From Hypoxylon rubiginosum (lineage: Eukaryota; Ascomycota; Sordariomycetes; Xylariales; Hypoxylaceae), in the NCBI GenBank assembly GCA_902806565.1, contig CADCXA010000006.1, forward strand, positions 930,001 through 994,000: a stretch of 64,000 nt of DNA, in the 5' to 3' direction. Below the pieces are notes generated by a model. That model did no database searches, was not told the DNA's origin, and saw only the letters and a program-made list of their open reading frames with translations. The first letter of the stretch is position 1. Every line of letters begins with the position of its first letter. The translations under genes and the position numbers were made by a program. Below are positions 1 to 13,971 of this stretch, piece by piece.

Positions 1-499
1 TAAGCGATTAATTAGATATTAATATAAGAGTTTTTAATTAAAAATAAATAACGTTATTAAAAAATATTAAATATAATAAATATTTTAATAATTATATAAA
101 ATTAATATAAAATATTAAATATTAAAAATAAAGTTTATTATATATATATTACTTAATTTTTTTATTAAAAAGTAATTATAAATAATATTTATAGTTTAAA
201 ATTATTAATAAAACGGTTTAAGTGAAAGTTTTTAAGTTTAATATTAATTTAAATAACGTTTTATAAAAAGTGGTTTTTTTAAATATAATATATAGATTTT
301 ATAAATTAAATAAATTAAATATTTTATATATATTAAATAATAACTACGTTAAAAAGTTTTTAAAATTATTTTATATTAAAATTATAATTAAGTTTAATAG
401 TTATTTTATTTATAAACGAAAATTTACCGTAAAAATCCTTAGTAATTATTTAAAATTATAAAGTTATAATAATAATTAAATAATTTTATATAATTTTTA

Positions 500-2970
500 T
501 TTAAACTGAAAATTTTAAATTTATATTAATATTAAAATCTATATAATAATAAAAGTAATAAAATATATTTATAAATATATATATAAAAGTATTAATAAAA
601 TTATTATATATTTATAAGTTAATAAAAGTTTAAAAAATTCTAATTAAAAACTTTAAAATTAAAACGAAATTAATAAATATTTATAAAATCAATTTATAGG
701 ATTTTTTAAAATTATATACTAATTATTTAAATTTTTTATTTATAATATTAAACTGGTTATTTAACTTTTTATTGTTTATTTACCTAGGAAAAATAAAATA
801 ATATATAATATTATTAAAGATTTTAATATATTAATAAATAAAATCAATTAGTTTTAATTAATATTAATTACTTAGTTTAATTATAATAAATAATATAAAA
901 ATAAACGTTATATTTTATATTAAGATTTTTTTAGTAATTTTTAATAGTATTTAAAATTAAAATAAATTAAATATTAATATAATATAAAAAAAAAATTTAA
1001 CCGGATTTATTTTATTTATTTAAAAGCCGGAGAAAAGTTTTATTTATAAATATTATTTATAACGGTTTTAAAAGCTATAAATTAATTTAATTTATATAAA
1101 TATAAAAACTATTAATATTATATTTTCTAGTAAATTTATAAAGCTTAAAATTTATTAAAAAATAATAATTATTAAAATTATTCTTTTAAAAAAATATACG
1201 TTTTTACTATAAGTTAATAACTAAAACTCACGTTTATATATATTATTATTATTAATAGTAATTATTAAATTTTTTTAAATATTTAAAATAAATTTAAAAA
1301 ATATTTTTATAACGATTTATTAAAAATAATTATTTGTTTTTATAACTTATTAATTTTTTTTAAAACCGCTTATTTAAATTACAAGTTTTATTTTATTAAA
1401 TAAAATATTATATATAGTAAAAATTAAGCTAAAATTAGTTTTTTAAACCTTAAATATAACTAAAATTAAATAAAAAAAAACCGTTTCTTAAAAAAAAAGT
1501 TAAATTATAATAAAAACAAGGAAAAAGATTTATAAAACCGATTATTTTTAAAGTTAAATAATTAATAACGTTTGGTTTTTAATATTATTATAAAAGCGGT
1601 ATAAAATAATTTTTTAAATACGTACTTTTATTTTTAAGGCTTTATTAAAACAAGAAAAACTTTTTTATATTCGGTTTTTTATTATTATTATTAATTAAAA
1701 AAGAAAATAATTTTATATATTATTTTTTTTAAAATTACAGCCTTTTTACTACCCGGTGAAAAAATTATTTACTCGCGATTCGGGATTTTTATTTAGTTAA
1801 ATTTAAACTTTATTTATTTTATAAAATAAAAATTAATAATTATTAAGCTTTTTCGGTAAATATTATTAATTATTTAAAATAAAATAACTATATAATATAA
1901 ATATATTTTTAAAGTTATTTATAAAATATTATATAATATTAAAATATTATATAATATTAAAATAAATAAGTTATTATTTAATAAACTTTTTATTTTTTTT
2001 AAAAAAGATTTTATATAAATTTTACTTATTATTTAAAAAAAATTATATTTATAAGTTATTAATATTTATTTATAGTATTTATTTATATAAGTTTAATTTT
2101 AATAATTAATTTTTATAGAAAATATATAAATAAAATAAATAAATATTAATAATATTTAGTTTATAAAATAATTTTATAAAATATCTTATAATTTTAATTA
2201 AAATAAAATAACCTTATTATTAAATATTATAAAAACGTTTAAACGTAATTAAAATTTATATAATTATATATTTTCTTTAATATTTTTAAGTATAATTAAT
2301 TATATTTTTATTATTTTTATTATTAAATTTATTTTATTTATATATAACACGTTTATTAATAAAATTAATAAAAAATTACTTTAAAATGTTTTTAACAGTA
2401 TTAAACTATATTAATTAATAAATAATTATTTTTATATAAAAAATATAAGTTTTTATTAATTATTAATAAAAATTATATAATTTTTATAATTAAGCGGGAT
2501 ATTTTTAATAAAATTATATTTAAAAGTTAATATATTTATTATATTTTTATATAATTTTAATTTAAATAAAAGTTTTTATAATAAAATATAACTAGTAATA
2601 ATTTAGTTTAAAAAATATAATATTAAAATAAAAATACTTAAAAAAAATTTTAATAATAAGGTTTATATTATTTTTAAAATAAAATTAATTTAAAATAATA
2701 ATAATTAGTTATTTTTATAATTTAAATAATAGTTTCCGGTTTTAATTTATTTTATAATAACTATAAATAAAACGTAAAAACAATTTTTTAATATTATTAA
2801 TATTAATTTATAGTTTTTAATTTTTACTTATAGTTAATTTTATATAATTATATTTAAAATATAAAATATTTAAAGTTTAAGAATCTTAAAACCGTTAAAA
2901 CTAAATAATAATATTTATAATATAATATACTTTAAAATCTCTTAAAAATTAAAAAATAATAATAATATAT
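500..2970. repeat. Degraded repeat, copy A (paralogue of 5,130-7,590)
   Basis: Several segments align in the same order and orientation with copy B about 4.6 kb downstream. Anchors include a run starting TTTTATTTATTTAAAAG (near 1,008 and 5,668), AAAAAATAATAATTATTAAAA (near 1,156 and 5,816), AACTATATAATATAAATATAT (near 1,886 and 6,540) and TAATTTAAAATAATAA (near 2,687 and 7,323). Between anchors most differences are transitions, with small indels. Spacing and order suggest a transposon coding region several kb long, but the frames are destroyed and I cannot name the superfamily. Ends are approximate; weaker similarity may continue towards 3,900. Confidence 0.7.
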
Positions 2971-3012
2971 AAATAGTTATTAAAAACTAATAAGAAAATA
3001 ATAAAAAATTAT

Positions 3013-3036
3013 TATATATATATATATATATATATA
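3013..3036. repeat. (TA)n microsatellite
   Basis: An uninterrupted TA dinucleotide run inside the AT-rich block, just after copy A. Confidence 0.8.
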
Positions 3037-4219
3037 AAAAAAAGTATTTATTAAAAAGTTAAATTTAAAATTATTTATTATAACATAGTTATTTATAAAA
3101 ATTTAATATTAATTAATATTAATAAAAATTATTAAATTTATATATATAATATATATTTTTTTTATTTTAAATTAAAAACCTAATTAAATTTTAAGAATTT
3201 TTTTATAATTAAAACCGTATTTTTATAAATTCCTATAAATATTATTAATTAAAACTATAAAAAAAAAACTAATAACTTTATAATAATTTTAAATTATAAA
3301 ATAATAATTAAAAATAAAAATATTTTATTTTAACGCTTTTAATATTTATTTTAAATAATTATAACTTTTATAATAAATATAATTAAATAAATATAATTAA
3401 TATTTTTTTTAAAAACTTTAAACTTAATTAATATTAATTTAAAGTTATTATTATTAACTAGTTTTAATAAAAATAATAATAATAAAAATATTTTTAATTT
3501 TAATATATTTATTACTATTATTATTATAATAATAATTAATATAAACTTTATTAAAATAACTAGAAATAATTATATAATAATTAAAAATATTATTACTTTT
3601 TTTATAATAATTATATATTATTTTAAATAATAAAATAATATTAATTATAAACTTATAAATAATTAAAAAAATATTAAAATTTATAATTAATAATATAGAA
3701 AACTAAAAAATATATATTTATAGTTATTAATATTAATAAAAATTAATATAACTTTCTTAAAATATTTAATTTAATTTTTATAAAAAATTTAAAAAAATAA
3801 ATATTATTTAACTAAAAGTTATTAATTTTATTAGTTATTAAAAACTAAAAAAAAACATAATTTAATTTTAAAAAAAATAAATTTTATATTTAAATTATTA
3901 ATTATACTTATAAAACTATTATTAAAATACATCTTTTTAATATAATTAAAATATTAAATTAAATATAACTAATAATTAAAATCGTTTTTAAAATTAAATA
4001 AAAAAATTTTAAAAATAAAATTAAATAATATAAAATCGTTATTATATAAAACTAAAAAATATAAATAAATATTATTATTATATTTTAATTAAAACCATTA
4101 GTTTTTAATTAAAAATTATTATAATTATTATTATTAGTTTAATTTTAAATATATTTATTATTTAACTAATAAAACGTAAAAAATAACATAGTAAAAAACA
4201 TTTCCAGTTTTTTAAAATT

Positions 4220-4303
4220 ACTATAAATAACTTTTAAATTGTTATAAATAACTTTTAAATTACTATAAATGGCTTTTAAATCGGCTTAAATAACTTTTAA
4301 GTT
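4220..4303. repeat. 21-bp tandem repeat, four units
   Basis: Four adjacent 21-bp units at 4220-4240, 4241-4261, 4262-4282 and 4283-4303 share the core TAAATAACTTTTAAAT. Units 3 and 4 keep GG where units 1 and 2 have A or T, consistent with unequal C-to-T/G-to-A decay of one original unit. Confidence 0.85.
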
Positions 4304-5129
4304 AATATAAATTAAATAATTAATATTATTATAAATATATAATATTATTATAAATATATAATATTTTAAATAATAATAAAAACTTGTAAAAAGTTATTAA
4401 AACCTAGTAATAAAATTAATAACTAAAAAAAAAGCGAGATTTTAATTAAAATTAATAAATTAATTAATATAAAATTTTTAAAAAATTTTATTAAATATAA
4501 ATTAATTATAATAAATTTATATTAATTACTTTAAAATTTAATTAATCTTTTTTAATATATAATAAATAAAAAATTAATATATTAATAAATTTAAATATAT
4601 AATTAAAACCTATAAAAACTAAAAATAAATAATTAAAATTATATAATTTAAATAAATATAAAATATTATAATATTATATATAAAAATAATTTTTAAAAAC
4701 TATAAATTTTAAAAAAGTTTTATTTAAAATAAAATAACTATAAATAAAATTAATAAAAAGTTATTAATATTAATAAAAAACTAAAAATATTAAAAATCTA
4801 AATATAATATTATTTTTTATATACGGTAAATAAAAGTTAAAAAACAAAATAAAAAGAAAATAAAAAAATAAAAAAAATATTATAAAAAAATAAAAAAAAC
4901 CAAAAAATATAATTAGCTATAATTATCTATAAAAAACAAGTTATAAATAATATAAACTAAACAGATTATATATAATATAATTATTATAAAAAAACAAATT
5001 ATTTAATATTAAATAAAATTAATTCAAACTATAAATTATTAAATAATAATTTATTTAAAAAATATAATTTAACTATTTATAAAACAAATAACTTAAAAAA
5101 CTAGTTTAAAACTAATAAAATAAAATAAT

Positions 5130-7590
5130 AATTAAATAATATTATATAACTTTTTTTTTAATTAAAAATACTAAATATATATTAATATTAAAATTTATAT
5201 TATTATAAAAACAATTAAATATATTTATAAATATATTTATAAAAATAATAATTAAATTATAATTTATTTATATTAAAAAAAACGTTATTATAATAAAATT
5301 AAAATTAAAATTAACTTTATAATAAAATTAATAAATATTTATATAATTATTTTATTAAACTATATAAATTAATATATTGTTTTTTAAAATTTTAAATTTA
5401 TAATATATATTTATTTATTTAATTTTTAACCGTTTATTAAAAAAAGAAAATTAAAATAAAATATTATATTAAAAATAACTTTAAATTAATAATAAAAGCT
5501 TTAAAGTAAAACTATATAACTTTTATAATATAATTTAAATATAATAAGGTTTATAAAAATAATTAAAATATTTTATATTAAAACTTTTTATATTTATTTT
5601 AATAATATATAAAAAAGAAATAAATAAAATATAAATAAAAAATAATAAAAAAACTTAATTAAATATATTTTATTTATTTAAAAGTTAATAAAAGATTTTA
5701 TTTATAAATACTTTTTATTTTAATTTTTAAAACTAAAAATTAATTTAATTTAATAAAATATAATAATATTTAATATTTAATGTTTTAAAATATTTATTAA
5801 ATTTAAAACCTTTTAAAAAATAATAATTATTAAAAGAATTTCTTTAAAAAAATATAAGTATCTTTAATTAATAATTAATTAAAAACCGTTTTTATATACA
5901 TTTTATAAAAAAGTAATATTTAAAATTTAATTTATATTTAAAATAAATTTTAAAAGTTTATATATAATAATTTAATATAAATATTTAATAAAATATAAAA
6001 CCTATTTAATTTAGTTAAAACTATTTATTTAAATTATAATTTATATTTAATTAAAATAACTACTATAAACTTAAAGAATTAAAATAAAATAAACTTTTTT
6101 TTATTTTAATTTAATTAAAAAAGGTTTATATTAATCGCTTATTTAAAAAAAAATTAAATTATAATTATAATATTAAAATAAACTTATATAATAAAACGTT
6201 TTTAATATTAAATAATAATTAATATATTATATATAATATTATTATAATAACTATTAAATAAAATTTCTTTTTTATATATTTTTATTTATAAAATTTAGTT
6301 AAAACTAAAAAAACCTTTTTATATTTAACATTTTATTATTATTATTAATTAAAAAAAAAAGTTATATTATATATAGTTTTATTTAATATTATAATACTTT
6401 TATTATTTAGTGGGAAAACCACTTATTTATAATTTAAAATTTTTATTGCTTTAAATAATAATTTAATATATAATATTTAAAAAAAATTAATAAAAATAAA
6501 TCTTTTTTAATAAACATCGCTAATTATTTAAAATAAAATTACTATATAATATAAATATATGTTTAAAATAATTTATAAAATACTATATAATATATAAAAA
6601 AATTAATTTTTATTTAATAAAATACTTATTTTATTTAAAAAAAACTTTATATAAATTTTATTTATAATTAAAAAAAAATTAAAGTTATAAATTATTAACG
6701 TTTATTTATAAAATTTATTCTTATAATTTAAACTTTAAAAACTATATTTAATAAAAAATATAAAAATTTAATAAAATAATATAAAAAATATAAAGTTTTT
6801 ATAATAATTTTAAATAATTTTTTATAACTTTAAAACTAATAAACTAATATTATTATTTAATATAATAAAAACGTTTAATAATATTAAAAATTTTTATAAT
6901 TATATTTATTTAAAAAAAGGTTTAAATAATATATTATATAATTTAAATATTTTTATTTTTAAGTTTATTTTATTTATATATAATATATTTATATAAAAAA
7001 TTAATAATAACTTATTATTTAATATTTTTAAAAAGAAATAAAAATACTTTTTAATAAATAAATTTATTAAAATAAATAACTAATAAACTAAAAAAACGCC
7101 AATTAAAATAATTTAAACTTTATAATTAAAAAAAATACTATTAATTAAACTAAAATTAAAAATTAATTTTTTTATTATAATATTATATAACTTAAATTTT
7201 AATTAAGGTTTTTATAATAATATTTAAATAATTATAACTTAATTTAATAAATATAATATAAAAGTTAAAATTTTTAATAAATCGTTTAATAAAATAAAAT
7301 ATATTTTATTAAAAATTAAGTTAATTTAAAATAATAAAAATTAGTTATTTATATAATTTAAATAATAATTTTTAATATTAATTTATTTTATTATAATTAT
7401 AAATAAATTATAAAAATAATTTTTTAATATAATTAATATTAATTAAAAGATTTTTATATTTATATATAAATAGTTTTATATAATTATATTAAAAGTTAAA
7501 TCCATTTAAAAGTTAAAAGTTTTAAAAATATTAAAAGTAAAATTTAATAAATTATTAAATATTATATATTTTAAAATCTTATAAAAATTA
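5130..7590. repeat. Degraded repeat, copy B (paralogue of 500-2,970)
   Basis: Direct-orientation partner of copy A, recognised by the same ordered anchors. It keeps different residual G and C positions from copy A (for example GTGGGAAAACCAC near 6,410 where copy A has GTGAAAAAATTATT near 1,758). That is expected if the two copies were mutated independently. No reading frame survives. Ends are approximate. Confidence 0.7.
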
Positions 7591-9721
7591 ACAAATAATT
7601 AAAATAAAATACTATAAATAATATTATATTTAATATATATATAAAACATTTTTAATTAATTATTTAATTTATCTTTATTTTTTAAAATAAAAAATCTTAT
7701 TATATCTTAGTTATTTCTTTTTTTATTATATTAAATAATTAAAACAATAAGTTATAAATTACTTTAATTATTTTAAATAAATAAATATTAATTAATTTTT
7801 ATTTCGCTGTAAGTTTTACACTTTTTTTAACTATTAATAATAAAAAGTTACATTAAAAAAAAATTAAAATTAATATAAAAATATTAACTAATATATTATT
7901 TAAATTTATTAATATTTATATATTATATATTAAATTAATAAAAACATTTATTTTTAATATTATTATAATAATAACTAGTATATATATTATTAAAATAATT
8001 AAATAAAATAATATAATATTAAAATTTATTATTATTTATTTTATAATTAATATAGTTTTATTTTAAAAATAAAACAATATTATATATTTATATATAAATA
8101 ACTAATAATAATTAAAACCTTTAAATTAACTGAAAAAAACTAATATAAACTTATTTTTATAGTTAATAATTAATATTTTATTTAACTTAATTTTTTTATA
8201 GTAATAAACTTAATTTTTATATTATATATTTAATAAAAGAATTTATTTAATAATAAACTATTAAATTATTAATAAAATATTTATTTAAAAAAATAATAAG
8301 GTTTAATATATATATAAATTATTAAATATTAAAGTTATAATATTATTTATTTTTATTTTTTTAATTTTAATTAAAACTTATTATATATATTTAATTAAAT
8401 TTTTATTATTTTTTAATATAAAATAATTATTATTTTTATTAATATAATAAAAAATCTTAAATATATAAAATAAAACCGGAAAATAATCTAACTTATTTTA
8501 ATTTAAAACTAATATTTATTTTTAATTAAACTTAAAAAAATTAAAATAATTTATATTATAAAATAATAAGTTTAATAAATAAAAACTAATATATTAATTA
8601 TTATTATTTTAACTTATAAAACTATAAAGCCGTTTTTTTAATATAATAATAATAATTATTATAAATATTATTTTTATAATATAAAAAAATTAAAATAAAA
8701 TTAAAAGGTTTTTTAAAATTAATAAAATCCTTTAAAAAACATTCCTTATAAATTAAAAAAAAATCTTATAAACTATATAAACTTAAACGATATTAATTAA
8801 AAATAATTATAAAAATTTATAAAATCTAAAAGTTTAAATTAAATAATTATTTAAATTAAATAAATAAAAAAAATATTAAATAATTTAAAATTAATATTAT
8901 ATAAATTATATTTTAATAATACTTTAAAAAAACGTATAATAATTAAATATATATTATATATTAAAAATAAACTAGTTTAAAATATATATAAAATAATAAA
9001 AAAAATAAAGGTTTTAAATAAATTATAATTATAAAATTAACTAGTATTAGTTTAAATAAGTAAAAATTATTTAATTAAATATTTTTAATTTTATATTATA
9101 AAGTTATAATATAAAAAAAAGTTTTATATTTTAAAAATATAAAAAAATATTAACTTAAAATTCCTATTAAATAATATATAAAATAATAAATTAATTTATT
9201 AAATTATTTTTTTATTATTTATATATATATATGTTATAAAATATTATTTTTATAAAAACATTTATTTAAAAAATATTATAAATTATATATATAAAAAAGT
9301 AAAATATAAAATAAAATTTAATTTTTTTAATTATAATATATTAAAAAAAAACCTAATTTTTTATAAATAAAATATTAAAAAAAATTAAACTTTTTAATAA
9401 ATATAATTATTATAAATATATTTAAAAGTAACTTTATAATTAATTTTAAAATTAATATTAATAAAAAACTTAATATTAATAAAAGTTATATAAAAATTAA
9501 TTAAAATAAAATAATTTTTATAATAATTTAAACTTTAATTATTATTATTTATTAAGTTAAATATAAATATAAATAACTTTAAAATAAAATTAAAATTAAT
9601 AAATAAATAAAATAATATAAGTTTAATTTTAATATTTAAATATAAAAAATTAAGTTTAAATTTTTTTTTTTTAGTTAAACTAAAAGTTATTATTTAAGTT
9701 ATTAAAAAAAAAAAAGTTAAA

Positions 9722-9754
<33 letters not shown>

Positions 9755-9789
9755 TTTATTATTTTTATTATTATTATTATTATTATTAC
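9722..9789. repeat. (ATT)n microsatellite
   Basis: About 22 ATT/TTA trinucleotides with two interruptions (TTTTT), in the AT-rich block. Confidence 0.9.
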
Positions 9790-12163
9790 TAGTAGGTTTA
9801 AATTATTTAATATATATTTAAAATTATTATTATTATTAAGTTTTATTTATTTAATATCGCTTTTTTTTTTAGTTTTATTTACGTTTTTTTTTTTAATTTT
9901 ATTTATGTTTTTTTTTTAATTTTATTTATATTTTATAAAATTTTATTAATATTATATTTTTAACTAGCTTTTTTAATATTATAATAAGATGCGGCGATTA
10001 ATATTTTATAAAAAATTATATAACTATTTTATAACTAAATTCTTTTTATTTCTTTTTTTTAAAAAGCTTATAAAACTTTTTATATAATTAAATAACTACG
10101 TATTATAAAAATATATACTTTTTTATAAAATATTTTAAATACACCGATTAAGACGTTTTTTAAGTTATTTTTTAAGTTAAATATAATTTAAAATAAATAG
10201 TAATATAGTTATTATTTAAATTAAAAATCATTAGTATAAAAATAAAACTTTATTATAATATTAATAACTTTTATTTTAAAATTAAAAAGTTGTTTTATTT
10301 TTATTATTTATTATATAAATTATTTATTATAAAAACTTTTATATTTAAAAAAAATAATAAAATATTTTTAATAAAAAATATTATTATTAAATATTTTAAT
10401 TACTTTTTTAATAAATAAAATTTAAATAAAACAAATAAATAAAAATTTAATTAAAATATAAAAAATTAAATAAAAAAAATAATTATAAAATAACATATAT
10501 ATATTTTAATATTTATATTATAATATTTAATTAATAATTAAAAAATATATAATATTAAATAAAATTTATTTTTTTATTTAAAGTTTAACTTTAAATAAAT
10601 AATAATATAATTCTTATTTTAAATATAATAAAAATTTTAATAAAAAAACATATAATTAAAAAAGAAAATATAAATAACATTTAATAAATTTTTTTTAAAA
10701 TATATACGTATTTAATTAATTAATAACTAAAAATTCGTAATTTTAAATATAATATAATTATTTTTTAACCTTATTAATTATAATATAAAAACGTAATAAT
10801 TATAATTAAAATTAAATTTAAAATTAATATAATTAAATAAATTATTAATATATATATTTTTTTATTATTTAAATATATTTTTATAAAAAAAAACTAATAC
10901 TTTTAAAAAAAAATCACTAAATATAATATATTAATTATAATAAAAGTAATTAATATAAATATATATATATAATATTTAAAACTAATTATAATATTTAAAT
11001 ATATAACTTATATTTATATAATTTTTATAAAAAATATAAAAATAATAAATCTTAATATTAATTAAATTATTTTAAAATACTAATAAATAAAAAGTAATTT
11101 AATTAATAAATAAAAAGAAAATATAATTTTTATATATTTTTAATATTATTTTAAATATTTTTAATAATAATTATATAAACTTTATAAAATAATAAATAAT
11201 AAAACTTATTATTATTAATAATATATAAAATAATTAATATATATAATAAATTATATTTAAAATAAAAAATATAAATAACTTTTTAAATTTAATTAAATAT
11301 ATTATTATTATTATTAAAAAACATAGTAACTATAAATTTTTCTTTTAAATTTATTTTATATTTTATATTAATAAAAAGTATATTAATAAAAAATAAATAT
11401 TAAAACAAAAAATAAAAAATTAATTATATATTATATAATTTATTTATATATATAAATAAATAATAAATTATTAATATTTTAAATTTTAAAATAACTTATT
11501 ATTTAAATATTTAAATAACTTATATAAATAAATTTTTATAATTTTATTTATATTATAATAAATATAATCTTTTATTATTTATATATATTTAAATTTATAT
11601 ATATTATATTTATATATTTAAAAATAAATAATATTAATAAATTATATTATTTAATTTATAAGTTACTTTTATATAATTTATATATATAATTATAATATAA
11701 ACTTAATATATATTATTTAAAATACCTAAAAATAAAACCATTATTTAATTTTAACTTTTTAAATTATTTTAATATAATTTTTAATATTAATTATAAAATA
11801 ATTTATATTATTTATATTATTATTATTAATAACTATTAATATTTAGTAATAAAAAAAAATATTAATATATTATAAACATATAAAAATAAATATAATTTCT
11901 ATATTTTAAAAACCTTTAAAAATAAACTATTTATTATATTTAATTATAAGATTTTATTATTTAATAACTATTAATAAATCTAACTAATAAATAATATTAA
12001 ATATTTTTTTATTATAATATTATAATAATTATTTAAATTTACTAATAAAATAATATTAATAAATAATTATATTTTTTATTTAAATTTTAATTAATAAATA
12101 ATACTTATTATTTTATTTTTATTATAAAAAAAAGTAATAAGCTTAAAATATAAATATAATAAA

Positions 12164-12268
12164 TTAACTATAAATAAGTTAACTTTAAATAAATTAATTT
12201 TAAATAAACTAATTTTAAATAAATTAATTTTAAATAAATTAACTTTAAATAAATTAATTTTAAATAAT
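12164..12268. repeat. 15-bp tandem repeat, seven units
   Basis: Seven consecutive 15-bp units with consensus TTAACTTTAAATAAA start at 12164, 12179, 12194, 12209, 12224, 12239 and 12254. The unit length is a multiple of three and one minus-strand frame lacks stops, which creates a spurious 62-codon frame with a repeating K-I-N-L-F pattern. I do not regard that as a gene. Confidence 0.9.
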
Positions 12269-12951
12269 AAAAAAAACATTTTTATAAACTTTAATTATTA
12301 AAATTATAATAAATTTAAAAAAACCAATAAATAATTATAATTTTTTAATTAAAATTTATCGCTTTATAAAAGCGTTAATTAAAATTAAAATAACTTATAT
12401 TATATTAAAAATATATTTAACTTAATTTAATAATTATTATATATAAAACTTTATAATTTTATTTTTAAATATAAATAATTTTTTTAATAATAATAAAAAT
12501 TAAATAATAATTTAAAATAATATTTATTATTTATTTAATTATAATTATATAATTATAATACTAAAAAAAAATAAAAATAAAAATAATAAACTAAATAAAT
12601 TATATATATTATAAATTTATATATTAAACTTATTAAGATTTTTTATTAATAAAAATTTATTATATTTAAATTTTTATTATAATATTAAATATTATTTTAT
12701 CTTAAAAACGTTTTTTTAATATATATTTATATATTTTATTTAAAGTTTAATATATAATAAAATAATTTTATTATTTAAAAATAAAAAAGCGATAAAAAAT
12801 TAAAAATTTAATTTATTATTAATAAAACTTTAAAAAAATAAACGTTATAAATAAAAGCTATTAAAAACCTTAATTAAAATATATAAACTATAAATAAAAA
12901 TATTAAAAACAAATAATTAAAAAAAAGGGAAAAAATAAAATAAAAATTAAC

Positions 12952-13011
12952 AGTTAAAAAGTTTGGAGTTAAAAAACTTAAAATTAAAAAATTAATAGTT
13001 AAAAAATAATT
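12952..13011. repeat. 15-bp tandem repeat, four units
   Basis: Four adjacent 15-bp units begin AGTTAAAAA or AATTAAAAA (12952, 12967, 12982, 12997). The first unit keeps GTTTGG at its end; later units have AT-only versions of the same positions, again looking like RIP decay of a minisatellite. Confidence 0.7.
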
Positions 13012-13789
13012 ATAAATATTATTTTTTAATTTTAAAAAAAGACTTTTTAAATTTAAATTTAAAATCTAATAATAATAATTTTATTACTTATTATTAACTT
13101 TATAAAAAAACTTTTATTATATAAAAATAAAATAAATTAAAGCTAATAACTAGTAATAATAATGATAAAAAGAAGTTTAAAATTAATAAAAAATTAAAAA
13201 CAAAATATATAAAATTAATATCGATTTTAATTTATATTAAAATTAAATAATTTAAGTTTATATTTAATAATATTATATTTAAATTAAATATTAATTTAAT
13301 TTTATTATTTAATAATTTTATTAGTAATAATAATAATATTTAAATTAATAATAAGTAAAACTTTAATAAATATAAATATAATAATATTTTAATAATTAAA
13401 AAAAATAATAATTACTAGTTAAAAAATTTCTAAAAAAAAAATTAATAAAATTTAAATAAAAGTTTAAAAAAAATAAATATAAATATAAATATAAAATATA
13501 AAGTGTAAATAAAATAATTAATATAAATATATTAATTAAAAAAAATAATATAAATTAATAAAAAGTTTTAATAAAAAATAATAAACTTAATAATTAAATA
13601 TTAATTTTATAATTTTTATTTTATATTTTTATAAATAAGTTTTAATTAATTTAAATTATATAAAATTAATATAATATAATAATAAAATATTTATATAATT
13701 TAAAAAAAAAACCTATAGTTTGTTTTTTAATTATATTTATATAACTAAGTTATATAATTAGTAAAAAAAAATTAATTAATAATTTATTA

Positions 13790-13971
13790 TATTAAATAAT
13801 AAAAAGTTATTTTAAAAAACTTATTTAAATTTTATATATAAACTAATAACCAAAGTTATAATAACCTTATTATAAAGTTATTTTAAAAAATCGCGAGAAT
13901 ATATATAATTAAAAAACATATATTTAATATATATAATTAATTTTTTAATTAAATATATACGTTATTTAATA
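13790..13971 (+). repeat. Left LTR (RIP-mutated copy)
   Basis: 182 bp, aligned without gaps to the right LTR. I count 60 differences, every one of them C in the right copy to T here, or G to A. Islands such as TCGCGAGAA and AATAACCTTATT are kept in both, so some CpG, CpC and CpT sites escaped. The target duplication TATTA is at 13785-13789. Confidence 0.92.

Larger units (their letters stand above)
1..13789. repeat. RIP-saturated AT-rich repeat block
   Basis: By eye this stretch is almost entirely A and T, with scattered isolated C and G. It has stop codons in every frame and no coding-like open frame longer than about 60 codons. This is what repeat-induced point mutation leaves behind in Pezizomycotina. 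The transition-only divergence of the two LTRs of the adjoining element (13,790-19,560) supports RIP directly. Repeated subregions can still be matched (about 500-2,970 against 5,130-7,590), so the block was built from transposable elements. The parts at 1-500, 2,970-5,130 and 7,590-13,789 hold only AT-rich sequence and the small tandem repeats listed separately; I could not assign them to an element family. A centromeric, subtelomeric or interstitial AT-isochore location is possible and cannot be told from this window. Confidence 0.9.

Noticed and set aside
270..461. 63-codon plus-strand frame in the AT block
   Set aside because: Composition is AT-only, Ile/Asn/Lys/Tyr/Phe-rich with no family pattern; expected by chance in RIP DNA.
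12091..12279. 62-codon minus-strand frame with repeating K-I-N-L-F
   Set aside because: Direct product of the 15-bp tandem repeat; no start context, no neighbours, no coding signal.
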